Of a stretch of 64,000 nt of DNA, positions 1 to 11,975 are shown piece after piece. Position numbers and translations under genes: made by a program. Numbering within the stretch: position 1 is the first letter of the stretch; every line of letters begins with the position of its first letter. Below the pieces are notes generated by a model, which was not told the origin of the DNA, ran no database searches, and was given only the letters and a program-made list of their open reading frames with translations. This DNA is from Burhinus oedicnemus (lineage: Eukaryota > Chordata > Aves > Charadriiformes > Burhinidae), in assembly GCA_008921705.1 (NCBI GenBank), contig VFFE01007255.1, forward strand, positions 1,667,983 to 1,731,982, in the 5' to 3' direction.

Positions 1-3000
1 AAAACAACAAAAAGCCCCCCTTACTTTGTTCTCTGTCCTTTCATTTTCTTTTACTCCATGAAACAATACATTCTGTGCTTAAGACCTGTGCACATGTGGG
101 CGATGGGGAAATGACTTTTCATTGCACAAAGGCACATTTTTATTGTTTTGCCATCTTCCTCTCTTTTTCTTCCTATCAGTCACATCTTTTCTCTCTTGAA
201 TGACTGAAAAAGAATCAGAAAAAGGATGAATTTTCTCAGCATCTAGGTTAGTTTCTCCTCAACTCATTACTCGCCCCAACTGTTATTACCCTTCTTTTTG
301 CCTTGTAGCTAACACGCCATTCCCTTTATCATCTTCTCAATGTCAGGGGTCTCCCAAGAGCAAAGAATAGAGCCGGGAGAGAACCTGCTCTCAGTCACAC
401 CAATGTTAATGCAGAGCAAGTCTTTCAGATTTAGCATAGGAATTCAAATTTGGTATTTGTGTAATTGAGAACAGAACTTGGTCCTTGCTGTTGAAGAATG
501 TATTCCAGACTGCTTCTACTGGAAGAACTTGTCCTTTGAAGTGAAATCTTGTAAGATCTCAAGGAAAATTAGATATTGTGCATAGCAGTCTCTATGCTGT
601 CTGAATTTTTGAGCAGTATAGATACAAAAGTTACAGTGCATTTTATTAATTTGCTATGCATGTTTTTCTCTCAAGATGGATGCATTTATATCTCTAAACC
701 TATCTAGCACACAGCATCCACTAATAGAGAGTTTTACATGTAAACTCTAACACACACAAGTACATTTAAAAGAGAAATAAAACCCTTGACAATAGTGTAC
801 TTGATCCTCTGCAAATCCCTGTGGATATAGAGTACACAGTAAGTCAAAAATAATTAATAAGGTCGGCTCCAAAAGATGTTGGGTTCACTGAAGCGTTGTA
901 TGTTTCTTTGAAAGAGAAACAACGCTGACACATTTTTAAAACTCACAGTAAACTACATGTTGACTCTAGAGATTGGCACTTCCATAGTGCTTTTGTAACT
1001 TCTTCTCATCGCTACCTGTGTTTACTCTTAGTCATATTGGTGGAATGCTTTTCTTTTTTTAAGGATGGGGAAATTTAAGGGTAGAATTTAAAAAATCTGC
1101 TATGTATGTTGTCACATTGTTTTGCAATTAATCAAGAAATATAAATGTAACATCCAACATCATTCTAATCTGTTACTCTAGTTTTTCACTGCGAAAAGGG
1201 CTTATTTCCGTCAGGAAGAAGTATTCACAATTCAAACCCAGTGAACACACCAGATTTTAAACACATGTCAAAAATTGGATTCGACAAAGTACTTGGTATT
1301 TGTCTACCTGAACCCATCAAATCAAATGCCAACAAGCTTCAGAGAAGGAAAGTCAATGCTTTTAACAAATCCCATTATGGGGGAAGCCATAATAGGCACT
1401 TAAATTTTGTCACCCAATTCCACCTACATTTAGCAACTCTGTTTTTAAGCTAAATTCACATTAACATTTGCTTTTCTAGACACAAACAGCAACAATAATG
1501 GCATGCTGAAATTTCAGTCAATGAGAAAGAAAGGAGATTCATCCTATGTAAATAACAACCTGATACTTGCCCTGCCTAAGAACCAACCTCTCCTTCCCAA
1601 CACTGAAAATGCTTCCCCTAGAATATAAATTTATCCCAGCATCACACATAATAATTTCTTTTGTTAATTTGGAATTTAAAATAAACCCTAAGGATCTGTT
1701 CATTTGTGTTCAGGGGTTACAGTGAGTGCTGCCAACTGAAGTTCTTCAAACTTTTTTGCAGTTGGAAGACTCAGTTTATTGGTAAACACTGATTTTAACA
1801 AGCAAATAGTAGCTTCGGTTCGTTGTTTTGAGAGTCTCAGACAGAGCTCTAACTTCTTAGTGACACACTGGAGGCTCGGAAGGAAGGCAGGAATCGTTAG
1901 GAAGAGGACTGTCAGTTCCAGCAGCAGCTCTCTCTCGTGGCTATGACAAGTGACCTCTGCCAAGGCAGGTCATAGCTATGAGAGAAGCCATATAGGAAAA
2001 AGAGAAAGAATCAGGCAAAAGAAGCCAGTAGACTAATGCAGTATAATTTAAAAGCTGACCCTGTACATTAAGGCTAATGGAACTAAACAACTGTAATCCT
2101 GAAAAGAAAATGGAACATTATTGAGAATGTAGCTACAGTACTTGAAATCCAATTAACTGTTATATCTCCCTAAAGATTTGGATCACTTTTTTGTTGCCTT
2201 TCATTAACTGAAATTTGTTTTTTCTTTGATTAAGGTTAATATTGAAAAACCCAAACAGACAGAACGGTAATCAAAAATATGTATCATTTTAGGCCCACTC
2301 TGCATTATTAAAATCTCTCATTTCAATCATTTGCATGATATTTCACCAGTAGTAGACTCACTTAGAAGCAGTCAGTCTGCCAATTAGCAAAATCCTCCTC
2401 AAAACCACAGCTTCCGTAGTTCCATGCTAAGTACATTTCTGCCTTCTACTCTAGTTTGACACATTTAACACCGAGAACTCAATGACTATCCAGGTATATC
2501 CATATCCAAACTTATACCAAACCAGGTGAATCTGAAATCTGAAGGTTGTTTTTATTGATACAATTAATTAACCTTCTTTTAACCTGTCAGTGATACATTT
2601 TGGGTAAACTCTCTGTAGTGAAATAAAATAAAAGAACAGCATAAATAGCTTTCTTTCTACCTTATTCATTACATTAAAAAAAAAAAATAAAAATCACTTA
2701 ATTTGTTAATCACTTAGCTTGATTTTGGTTTTTTTATCATTGAAGACAGACAGATGACACTGGGTACCTCCAAAAAAGAGAAGTGCAAACACATTCAGTG
2801 GTCATAAAAGACATGAGATATATGGAGAAGTATCTCAGCACATAATTAAGGCCAGATATTCTCTCCAGACTCCCTTGATGCACTTAGCGAAGGTACCAAA
2901 TCTCAGGTAAACCCTGTGGATTCTGGCAGTGTACATCATAAGTATTTCACAACAAATTCCCAAACCAAACAGTAAAGGCATTAAACAAAGTGGGATCAAT

Positions 3001-3166
3001 ATTTCTCAGCCTACTTTTGTTCTCCTCCCTAAACCTCAGAGCCAAGAGTCCTGCTACTCGCTCTCCGTAGTCATCACCATCACTATCCTGGCTGCAGAAG
3101 AGTAAGTAAAAGTCTGCAGTGTAAAATAGGACCAGCAAGATTTTTTTCCATTCTCACACCCTGAAG
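1..3166. other. Non-coding AT-rich stretch, no gene seen
   Basis: I see no coding signal or recognisable transposable element here. Reading frames are shorter than about 90 codons and overlap on both strands. A poly(A) run of about 12 bases lies near 2,675. The first 20 bases are A-rich followed by a C run, resembling the other A-rich simple repeats of the window. Confidence 0.6.
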
Positions 3167-3335
3167 GATGCAGAGCTGGTTTATAGAGCAGCATCTTGCT
3201 GTTCTCGTGCAGCTGCACAAACGAGTGGACCAGGAATACTCCTGTAGTCAGACATCAATTTTCACTAAGAAGCAGCAGCTACCCTTCTCACAGCTAATGA
3301 TGGCCATTTCTAAGCTAAAAGCAGTGCCTAGCCAG
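3167..3335 (+). other. Possible exon-like block (unrecognised)
   Basis: This is a 169-base open stretch with plausible splice signals at both ends. Upstream at 3,141-3,160 is a pyrimidine-rich tract ending in AG at 3,165-3,166. Downstream the sequence CAG/GTGAGT at 3,333-3,341 is a consensus-quality donor. From the ATG at 3,168 the frame is open through the donor (start MQSWFIEQHLAVLV, last residues KLKAVPSQ) and ends 12 codons later in the would-be intron. I do not recognise the peptide. No partner exon is visible in the window, so it could be a lncRNA exon, an isolated exon of a large gene, or chance. The splice signals are seen; the exon status is inferred. Confidence 0.2.
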
Positions 3336-6300
3336 GTGAGTGCTGCTTCTTTATACTATAAAAGAACTTAACTTAAATCACTGGTGGAACAGATAACCAG
3401 AACTAAAATTGCCAGTCCACAGCGTCAGATAAAATTCCACTGTTGATATGAAAACTATTAAACTATTTATTATGAAGATGAGCACAAAGCATAGTAGAGA
3501 GAGGGGAACCAATTAGCACATGCTTGACTAGGAATGCAAGGCTACAGGGAGCAAGGATGGTCCCATTCCACAGAGCTGGCTCCCTGTGTGTCAGAGTTAG
3601 GTGTTTTGGGCCAGATTCTAGCTTAGCTTCAGCATCACACATCTAAATTAGATATATGGGCTGGGATTGCTATAATGTAAATAAAGACAAGTCTTGCTTA
3701 GGTGAACACACTGTACCCACATGTGTAAATCACATCTATTGGCAAAAGGATGTTCAGTCTCCAGAGCTGGTACTTAGGTACGAGATCAGCCAAAACCATC
3801 AGATTAAGGCACTCTCACATTTATAAGGCAGTGTTTGCATAACCTGGTTGATTTGTAACAATTTTCCATTAAAATTAATTATTTTGGTAATTTCTTACCC
3901 GGTCTTCTATCAACGAGATTACAGAAAGGACACTGTTTCTCTTACTTTAAACAAGAAAAAGGAAAAGAAAAAAGCCTATTAATTAGACTGTTTAGTTTTG
4001 TGCTGTTCTGTTTCATGAAACAAACAGCTACAATTATTCAGAAAGCTAATATCCTTTTTTTGAAAAAAAATTTCTAAAGCTTATTCCAGAAACTTATTAC
4101 ATAGTTTGAGAAGATAAAAAGCTATGTCTCTGTCCACCCTGAACATGCCTCAGTAATCAATCATGTTTTCAACATATACTAGTCTTGGCCCTTCAAGCAA
4201 AACCAGCTGAACTGTGCTAGTGCTAAACAACCATGTGGTCAGAAACATATTTGAGCTGGTCCAAAGCTGGAATTTATTAGCTCCTTTCCTGATAACAAAT
4301 TCCACATAGTACATCTAAGGATCTGTTGTGAAATTTTGGTGATTCAACTTCGTATCGAAATGATTGAGTACAAGTATATTTGCAGCCCAAGAGTGTAAGT
4401 GAAATCTGGAAGCTAATTTTGTATAAGATCACAACCTCCAAATTAAATAATAGATGTAGCCTGCCTGCTGCATCATCAAATTTTAATTAGATTCCTTGCA
4501 GCTGTATGTCTTTGATCTCAGCTAAATAAATCATAGATGCGTTGTGGTTTTTTGGTTGGATTTTGTGTCATGCTAAACTCACATATGAAACAGAATAATG
4601 TGTTTGAATCTGCATTGTTACAAGGAGGAAAGGAGAAGGTAATTCCCCCTGAAACTTCACCTAGAGCACTGAATTACTTCAACATCTACCTTTATCCTCA
4701 TCCTCGATTTCAAAATTAGGTAAAATCAATTTTTTCCCCTTTTTTTTTTCCAAATGACAGTACCACAATCCAACAACGGCATTTTTGTGACTTAGGAAGA
4801 GAAGACATAGGCTGAATCCAAGATTTCAAAACGCTTTGCTGCTTGATGTTATCAGATACTTAAATGCTTTTGTGCTTTTTTTTGACTATTCTAATTTAAT
4901 TCTTGGGGTCATTTATACAGACAAACTGAATCAACAGCACTGAAGTACAAAAAATAATAGTTTATAGTTCCACTCGTGCAGCAAACTGGTGCTCACAATT
5001 AGAGCAATTTGATTCTGGCTTAAAAGATGAAATGATAGGCCAAATCCTGAATTATAGGATATGGACACCACGTATTTTACCTGAGGGGGGAATGGATTTA
5101 TTTGCTAATTACTTACAGTAGGATTTGGATTTTGAGCATCACGAGATTTCCAGGAGCTCTGAAAGCACATGCACACCCTTAACCTAGTTCCAAATGAGAT
5201 CAAAAGGAATCCCTCCAGGAGCTGCTGCTGGAGCTGGGAACTGTGCTGCTTCATGTTTCCAAGAGCTATACATTTTAGGCTCTGTTTTTTTCCTGATCTG
5301 ATAAAAGAACTGATTAAAATAAAATCAAATTAAAATGCAACTTTATATAAAGTATATATATAAATGACTGCATTAGGCAGATTTCATCTGCTACTGTACT
5401 GCAAGTCATAGGGTAGCGATAATCCATAAACAAGTAATGCAAATTATTATAAGGTCAGATTCTGTTCATGCTTATTAGTATTATGAAAAAGTTGCTTGTT
5501 TTAAAAAGAGCATACAAATTACTTTGCAGAACTACTGAAATCAGTTATGTTTTACCCACAATTTACTAGCAGCATTGAAATTCTTAGTCTTATAAATGAA
5601 AATAGTTACCACAGTAATGAGGGCAATTTAATTCTTCTAATGCTTGCATGTGCAATTGTTTTTAAAAAATAGTAATATTCAAGCAGACAAAAAGCTGTCC
5701 TGCAGCGGCTTATATCTTCTATAATGTATCCTAGGAGGATAAATCAAAAGGATTTTACGAATGAAAATATATCAACACAAGATAACTAATTAAACTACTA
5801 CAGAGTTATGCGCTGAAGACAAATTGTCATTTAAATCCAATGCGAACTCTTTTAGAAAAAATACCAAGAACAACTGTTAAAGAACATATTCCCTGTGTTA
5901 TTTCCTAGAGAGAGAAAGTTTCAGGGAACACTTTTGCAACTCAGGTAAGAGTAAATCTTTGAATTTCTTTCTTGAACAGAAAGGACATCTGCTGCATTTT
6001 ATTTTGCTATTACTGTACACTCTTCACAATGGCTGAAATATAAGTTTTTTCTCCCACCGTGTAATGAAAGACGTTTTCTAAAAATAAGTTTGCAAATTGT
6101 GAACAAAGCGCATTGATGAGAAAGTCAGACTTCCATGGATCTTGATTCCTTGTCTTTTGGCAAAACTAGTTCCTTGCTAGAGAAAGTAGAAAGTTCTTAC
6201 TTACGGAAGTAAGGGTAGGAATAGGCTCAGTATATTTTTTAAATGTCACATAGCCATTCACGCATTGCACTTCTGCTTTGCTGCTTTAAACCTTGTGTCC

Positions 6301-9300
6301 TCCTTAAGTCAATATATACAAAGTAGTTGGATGCAGCAGTATCTGCTGGCTGGCTGATCTGGTATGTACACAGCATATAAGGACAGACTATATCTGTATC
6401 AATACACATGCACATGAAGAGATTTATTTGGTTCTTTAAAGCATCTTCCTCAGTAAGCTGCATAGATTTGATATCAAGTGTTTAGACATAGACCATTTGT
6501 ACAATTTAACCTTCAGTGTTTATACAACTATAAAGGGAATATGGTGTATTTTTATGTCCCAGAGCAGTACATAAAAGGAATAAAAAATGCAAAGAGTGGA
6601 TAGACAAGCTTTCAAAAAATCTAGACCCTGCTCTTATGATGCTGCATAATGGTGTGTAAAATGTACTCCAATTTTTTGGTCACAGGACACGGAGTATAGC
6701 ATGAAAGCTAGAATATTAATCACATAAATTTTGCCTATCACTTGCCTTGAAACCTTCATATGTCAAGCAGAAGTTTAATGTTCTCCCTAGACTAATTTTT
6801 TCCTTGTTCTTTTCTTTTTTAAAACAAAGCACTTTGCATAGCAGAATATCTTGATTACCTACTCCTGTGGAAAAAAGCATGCCTTGAGGCATGTTAAGTT
6901 ATCCTAATGCACCGGATTCATTTTTGGCTTAAGAGTTTTCTCATCATCTTTTTCTTCCTCAATAGTTTCTCTTAAAACTACTAAAGCACAAGGAACAGTC
7001 TAAAAATATGTAACTCAATCCATTAGTTTCTTTGCCACATCAAGGACATCTTTTATAAAGTAAATAACCATGACTGGCTAAGAAACTATGCTGTGTATTA
7101 TAAAACACTTTGTGTTTTATTTCACCTTTTGTTATGCTTTTTGAAGCTAGCTAATGGCTGTAATATGTTCCTTTACTTAGTTTCTTTTTCAGCTTGATAG
7201 CTGATACTCTACAGTATTCTCCAAGTAAGCTCAAAAGAGCACATCTGTAGCAACACTCCCAGACTTCTGAGGATAATCATCTAGCTTTTTGAAAATAGTT
7301 TTGAAATGATATAGGGGTCCAACTCAAGCCACTTTAGAAGACTCTGATTTACAGAGAGAGAACTTAGCTGTTTCTGAAAGGTCTTTTAAGATGTCAAGTT
7401 AACCATGTAAAAGGACTAGTCAGTTCTAAAATTATAGGGTCATTATGAATTAAATACATGACAAATTTTCAAAAGGACCATGGTTTATTCCTCAGAATAA
7501 CTAACACCAATATTCTAAGTCACCTATTCAGAAGATACTGCCATTACAGTCCTACTTAATTCTGTGTGCAGATACCCAAACTAAGATGAAACCCAACTCA
7601 TACAGTCAACAACATAACTGCTACTGCATGAAGACTTTTTTTGATAGAAGCAGAGGAACTGAGACCTGTTTTCCTGCAGGGAGAAAGAAAGAGGCTCCAC
7701 CGAAGTGTTCCCAGGCTGTGTTACCACAACGGACAGGAGAGCCAGGAGGATGCTCCGGTATCCATGTACTGACCGAGGAGCTGGGGAGGCAGCTGAATTT
7801 CGCACACTGGCACAGATTTACAGGGTGATTTTGGGCAAATCAAGCAGCATACTGCAGTGCCATGGGAGACACCGAAGAAGCACCACCAATACTACTGCAT
7901 AGGTCTGTCTAGGTTAGCATGCCCTGCTCCTCTGAAGGAGGGCTGAATCATTGTGGTTACAGTGCCTCCAGTAACAAGCTTCCAGTACTCAAGCTAGCTC
8001 AAGTACCACTTCAGAGCCCTGCACTACATAGACCATCCCATAGTCCGTGTGGGAAGTGAGAACAAAACACTAGCCTACCTCCAGGGGACATTTTGAAGAT
8101 AAACACGTTGAGGGGCACTCAGGAACAGCTTGAAGTTCCTTGCTCCATCCTCTGACCAACAGGCAGAAGCCAGACACGTACATACATGGACACAGAGAAG
8201 GCAACAACCTGTTGCTGCTACTCCCTCCTTTTTCAGATAGAAAGCCAAGATATGAGATGAGAGAGTGGCTTCACTCAGTACAGCCTTTTTCAGGGGCTGA
8301 TTTACAAACAAAGCAATACCTCTGTGCTCTTTGCTAAAAATGAGATTGCGAACTAGCCATCAGTCCCTGAATATGACTGCACAGCTGCTGTCTGTCCAGC
8401 TATTATTAATCATACACAGTCAAAAATGAAAGCAGTTCATATAGAAGATTCAAAGTATGAAATTCTTTATTCATTTCAAAGCTTGTTTGAATTGCAACTT
8501 CTTTAAATAAAAAGGTAGGCTTCTAATCAGGCCACAGTGAAATTTTCATTTCCTGGAATCCTAGCATTTAGGAGAAAAAAATCTCTTTTTATTATGTATG
8601 TCACATACACTGTCATATTTTCTGAGCACCTCAGAAGCATTCTTCAGGGCAGTCTGGGTCAACTAATTTAGTCAACACTTACATAAAAGTCACTCGCAGT
8701 TCAGGTCTCAGTCCTACCCTGAAAACCAGACAATGCCCATGTTATCATGGGTGCCTGATTGGGGGACTGTGTGAAATCATGACTGTATTAATTGGGGAAG
8801 GAGAGGAAAGATATGGAAGAGAAAATAAAAGTATATTCAAAACAGAGATCTAAGATTAAAAGAATCAATTACCTGTTGTTTTAGTCTTGTGTGCTCTTTG
8901 ACATAAAGATCTTTCATAAAATAGATGTTGGAGGTTGTCAAACAAATAGCTAAACATACAGAAGGTGCAATTTTTCTTTTAAAATATAAGGCTAGCTGAT
9001 GCTTGCACGAGTATTCTGTACAAGCTGAAAAACAAAAGCGCACTCTTATAGTTGCTAGCAGCCAATTTTCTCATTAAGTCTAAGAGACTATTATTCTTCC
9101 ATGTTCCAACTCTTCAAGACCCTGAGTCATTCTTGAGTCACATGTTTTCAAAGTAGTGCATGCAAAATAACATGGCTCAAACCGCTTGGAGAACAGATTC
9201 TGAGAAGCCTAAAACAGGCACTTCAGTTGTAAAAGCAAAATGAGGGCAGGTATTAAATAAACAATGTGCAGAAGGCATGAGCATACAGGCCACGTTAAAG

Positions 9301-11017
9301 ATGACACAAGGAGGACAGAAGGGAAATAACATCACAAAAGTTTTGAAGAGACGTGGTACATTAAAGACTTGCCATAATATTTTCATTTCTATTTTTACCT
9401 CCAAGTGCTTCACAAATGCAAGGACTGTGACTTTGGGGGCATAAATGGAATTATTGATCATAGGAGGAGTTTATTGTGCTCTAGCAACTGGATTATGAAT
9501 TCATCATGCTTTACAACTGAGAGGAACATGTGCCTATACTTGTCTACGAATTACACTTTCTGCATTTCTCCCCAGATGAAGCACAGAAAAGTAATTTCCA
9601 GTCATGGAGATGGCTGGATTACAGAATTTGAGGAGGCTTCCTGTGAAAGACCTTAGCAAACTCAGAAGTCCAAAACACAGCAAAATTCCTGTGTCACAGG
9701 ACAGCAGTGTAGCACCAAGAGGTGTTGGACCAAGAGGACTCTGGCAGGGGTAGGAGACATTCAGTACCTCACAGAAATGGATTCAGAGCATGGTGTGCAA
9801 GGCTTTTACAGAAACAAGCAGAGCTTTATGTTGGTTTTGTATTTAGCGATGTGACAGATAATACCCGTGAGGGGCATATTTCAGTTTCCTTGTAATCAAG
9901 CTGAACAACAGCACTTAACTTAATTCATGCAACTGCCATATCCAGACAGGAGATGTCACAACAATATGAAAATGGAAAATGTGATTACTGAAAAGAACAG
10001 TTAACAATAACTTTCTAAAAATAATATCACATTTTTAATTGTACTCTCATTTAGAAAAAGCTAAGAGAGATGCAATAAATTAGTCTTCAGCATCCTCCCT
10101 ATCCTAGGGCTCCTATGAATTAGCCATCTAATTCTGGAAAGGCATATTCTCTTGCTGGGACCTGGCATCGCAGGTCTGTCTACAGAGTGGTGAATCCTAG
10201 CAGATAACCTGGATCACTCTCAGGAGCATCCAAACGTAACCAGAAAAATCATTTCTGTATGTCTCCAGCATCTTTGCTGTCAGACTATGATTGTGTTTAT
10301 TTTCACAAATCCTTTATAAAATAAGCATTATCCAAAAAGAAAAGGAAGCTTCACCCACCCCAAAGGAGTCAATTTTCCTTACAGAAATGTGCCTTCTGAG
10401 GCACAGAATTTGAGTGACTTCCCACAGGCCATCCATAGGTGCAGGATGAGTAGGGAAATGGGTACAGGTTGCTAAAGTCCCACATCAGCACTGACTATTC
10501 TTATTCTTTGAGATTAGGGTGTTAAATCCATTGTTGATCGAGAGTCACTTAGTCACTGATTTTCATTAATTAACCTCTTGCTTTGGAGTTCGTAATTTAT
10601 GTGTAAATCACCTATGAGCAAAGCAAGATCACACAGAAATGAAAGGCAGCATTTCATCCCATGCAGATATGCACACGGAAGACATCAGACAACAAATATT
10701 ATCAGTAAAATGTAATTGGAATAATCTCACTCAGCTCAGCAGTGTGTCAAAATATCCCTTTGACAAAATTAGAGCCCAAAGAAACAAACCAATTTACAAC
10801 CAGGGATAAAAAAGATTAATCACTCAAAGACAGAGGAAGAACTAGGTAGGCAAACATTGTACAGTCATCATAAAACATGTATAATAATGCCACAAGAGAA
10901 AATTACTAAATTTATTATCTTTTTCCAGGAACTCTTCTACTGACTGGAAAAAAAAAAAGTTCCCGTTACACTGCACACGAGAGAAAACATTGGTTTTAAA
11001 AGGTTGCCCGCTACCAC
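3336..11017. other. Non-coding AT-rich stretch, no gene seen
   Basis: No supportable gene or recognised repeat. A 14-bp palindrome (actttatataaagt) sits at 5,340-5,353, a small hairpin catgcc/ggcatg at 6,878-6,893 and another, cctgtg/cacagg, at 9,688-9,700. The part from about 7,680 to 7,880 has more CpG than its surroundings and overlapping short frames on both strands, which could mean an old decayed repeat, but I recognise no family. Confidence 0.55.
11013..11017. repeat. 5-bp target-site duplication, left copy
   Basis: The bases accac lie directly before the LTR's first TG and are repeated exactly at 11,378-11,382 directly after its last CA. This is the expected footprint of retroviral integrase. 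Confidence 0.85.
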
Positions 11018-11377
11018 TGTCGTGGTTTGGCCTCAGCTGGCAACACAGAACCAGGCGGCCGCTCGCTCAGCCCCTCACAGCAGTGGGGGAGAATCGGAAG
11101 AAAAAGGCAAAACTTGCGGGTTGAGATAAAGGCAGTTTAACAGAACAGCAAAGGAAAGAGGAAAACAACAACAGTAACACTGATGGAGGAATGTGCAAAC
11201 ATGGTTACTGTCGACCAGACCCAGGAAGCCACAGCCTGTTCCCAAGCCAGGCCTTCCTGCCCGCTCCCGGGGCCAGCTCCCCCCTACAGACTGGGCATGG
11301 CTCACAGGGTATGGAATACCTGTGTCCCATGCCAGACCCTTGGAAAAATTAACCCCATCCCTGCCAGAAATAAGACA
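11018..11377 (-). mobile_element. Solo LTR, avian endogenous retrovirus (ERVL-type)
   Basis: A 360-bp element begins TGTC (11,018) and ends GACA (11,377), so its termini form a 4-bp inverted repeat with canonical TG...CA ends. It is flanked by a perfect 5-bp direct repeat, accac, at 11,013-11,017 and 11,378-11,382. Five-base duplications are typical of ERVL elements. By eye it matches a family common in bird genomes: the terminal block with a NotI site (11,055-11,062), the TTAAAC-type polyadenylation region on the minus strand near 11,130-11,140, and the palindromic motif ggtatggaatacc at 11,308-11,320. The minus strand is taken as sense because U3-like sequence precedes the polyadenylation region in that direction. 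The place where relatives carry a TATA box, near 11,285-11,295, reads CAGTCTGTAG on the minus strand and appears decayed. It is shorter than the roughly 600 bp I expect, so it probably has internal deletions. No internal retroviral genes adjoin it. Confidence 0.85.
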
Positions 11378-11382
11378 ACCAC
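11378..11382. repeat. 5-bp target-site duplication, right copy
   Basis: The bases accac follow the terminal CA of the solo LTR and match the left copy exactly. The lack of any mismatch argues that both LTR ends are correctly placed. Confidence 0.85.
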
Positions 11383-11552
11383 CAATTTTGACAGCAGCAG
11401 AGGTACAAATTTATCATCTGAGAGTCCTACCTAGCTGACTTCTGATGATTAGTGTAAGCTGATTTTCTCTCTCCCTGGGCACTAAGCTTTTGGTTATTTG
11501 TGTAAATGCAAGCGTTTTCAATCCCACACCCACTCAACAGTACTTTAGTTAG
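11383..11552. other. Spacer between two retrovirus-like pieces
   Basis: No feature recognised. It separates the solo LTR from the CpG-bearing block that follows. Confidence 0.5.
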
Positions 11553-11760
11553 TTAACTATTCATGTTGGAAAAAGAAATGCTGTGGTGCACATCACAGCC
11601 TTTAACAAAATCTAAGTAGAGAAACGCAGAACCTTTCGCAGGGACTGCAGAGTGCCCGCTCTGACCATAACAGATTCCCCAACTATTTTTTCCTCTATGT
11701 CCGGTGGATATATATGGCGTGAAACCACAGGTTGTCCTTTTACTTCTCTTCACCGCACCA
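11553..11760 (-). mobile_element. Possible internal remnant of a retroelement
   Basis: This block has more CpG than its surroundings and lies directly downstream (minus strand) of a candidate primer-binding site. The minus strand is open from 11,753 to 11,553 for 66 codons. Near its end it reads LDFVKGCDVHHSI, which resembles reverse-transcriptase motif A (DF.K..D pattern). The match is short and may be chance, and no other RT block is visible. The call depends on the neighbouring LTR-like structure and is weak on its own. Confidence 0.2.
11748..11760 (-). other. Candidate primer-binding site
   Basis: On the minus strand TGGTGCGGTGAAG begins right after a stretch ending AGAGACA. Retroviral primer-binding sites begin TGG, complementary to the CCA tail of a tRNA, directly after the CA that ends the 5' LTR. 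The first five bases and a nearby GAAG recall leucine-tRNA sites of ERVL elements, but the match is imperfect. Confidence 0.3.
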
Positions 11761-11975
11761 TGTCTCTGCTGCTGAACTCTCAGACAGCGGAGACAAAGCT
11801 TGTTTCACAGTTTGAAAGAAATGTTTATTCCCCTTTCATTCTCTGGTTTCCCATCCCCAAATTTAGCCAAACCTCACCGGTTCCCCTCTGCCCAAGGTCT
11901 TGGGTCTGATGTGGAGACCTACAGAGTGAAGGAGGGAGGGAGGAGACATCGGAGTTGCTCATTGGCTCTGTGACA
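11761..11975 (-). mobile_element. Candidate LTR of a second, decayed retrovirus
   Basis: Read on the minus strand the block starts TGTC (11,975) and ends GACA (11,761), giving TG...CA ends with a 4-bp inverted repeat. Inside, in the right order, are a CCAAT box (11,961-11,965), an AATAAA signal (11,824-11,829) about 65 bases before the end, and a pyrimidine-rich U5-like end. A TGG-type primer-binding candidate adjoins the end. I do not recognise the family, it is short at 215 bp, no TATA box is seen, and no second copy exists in the window, so a duplicated LTR cannot be used as proof. Confidence 0.33.

Noticed and set aside
6878..6893. catgcc-ttga-ggcatg hairpin
   Set aside because: Six-base arms are common by chance at this window size.
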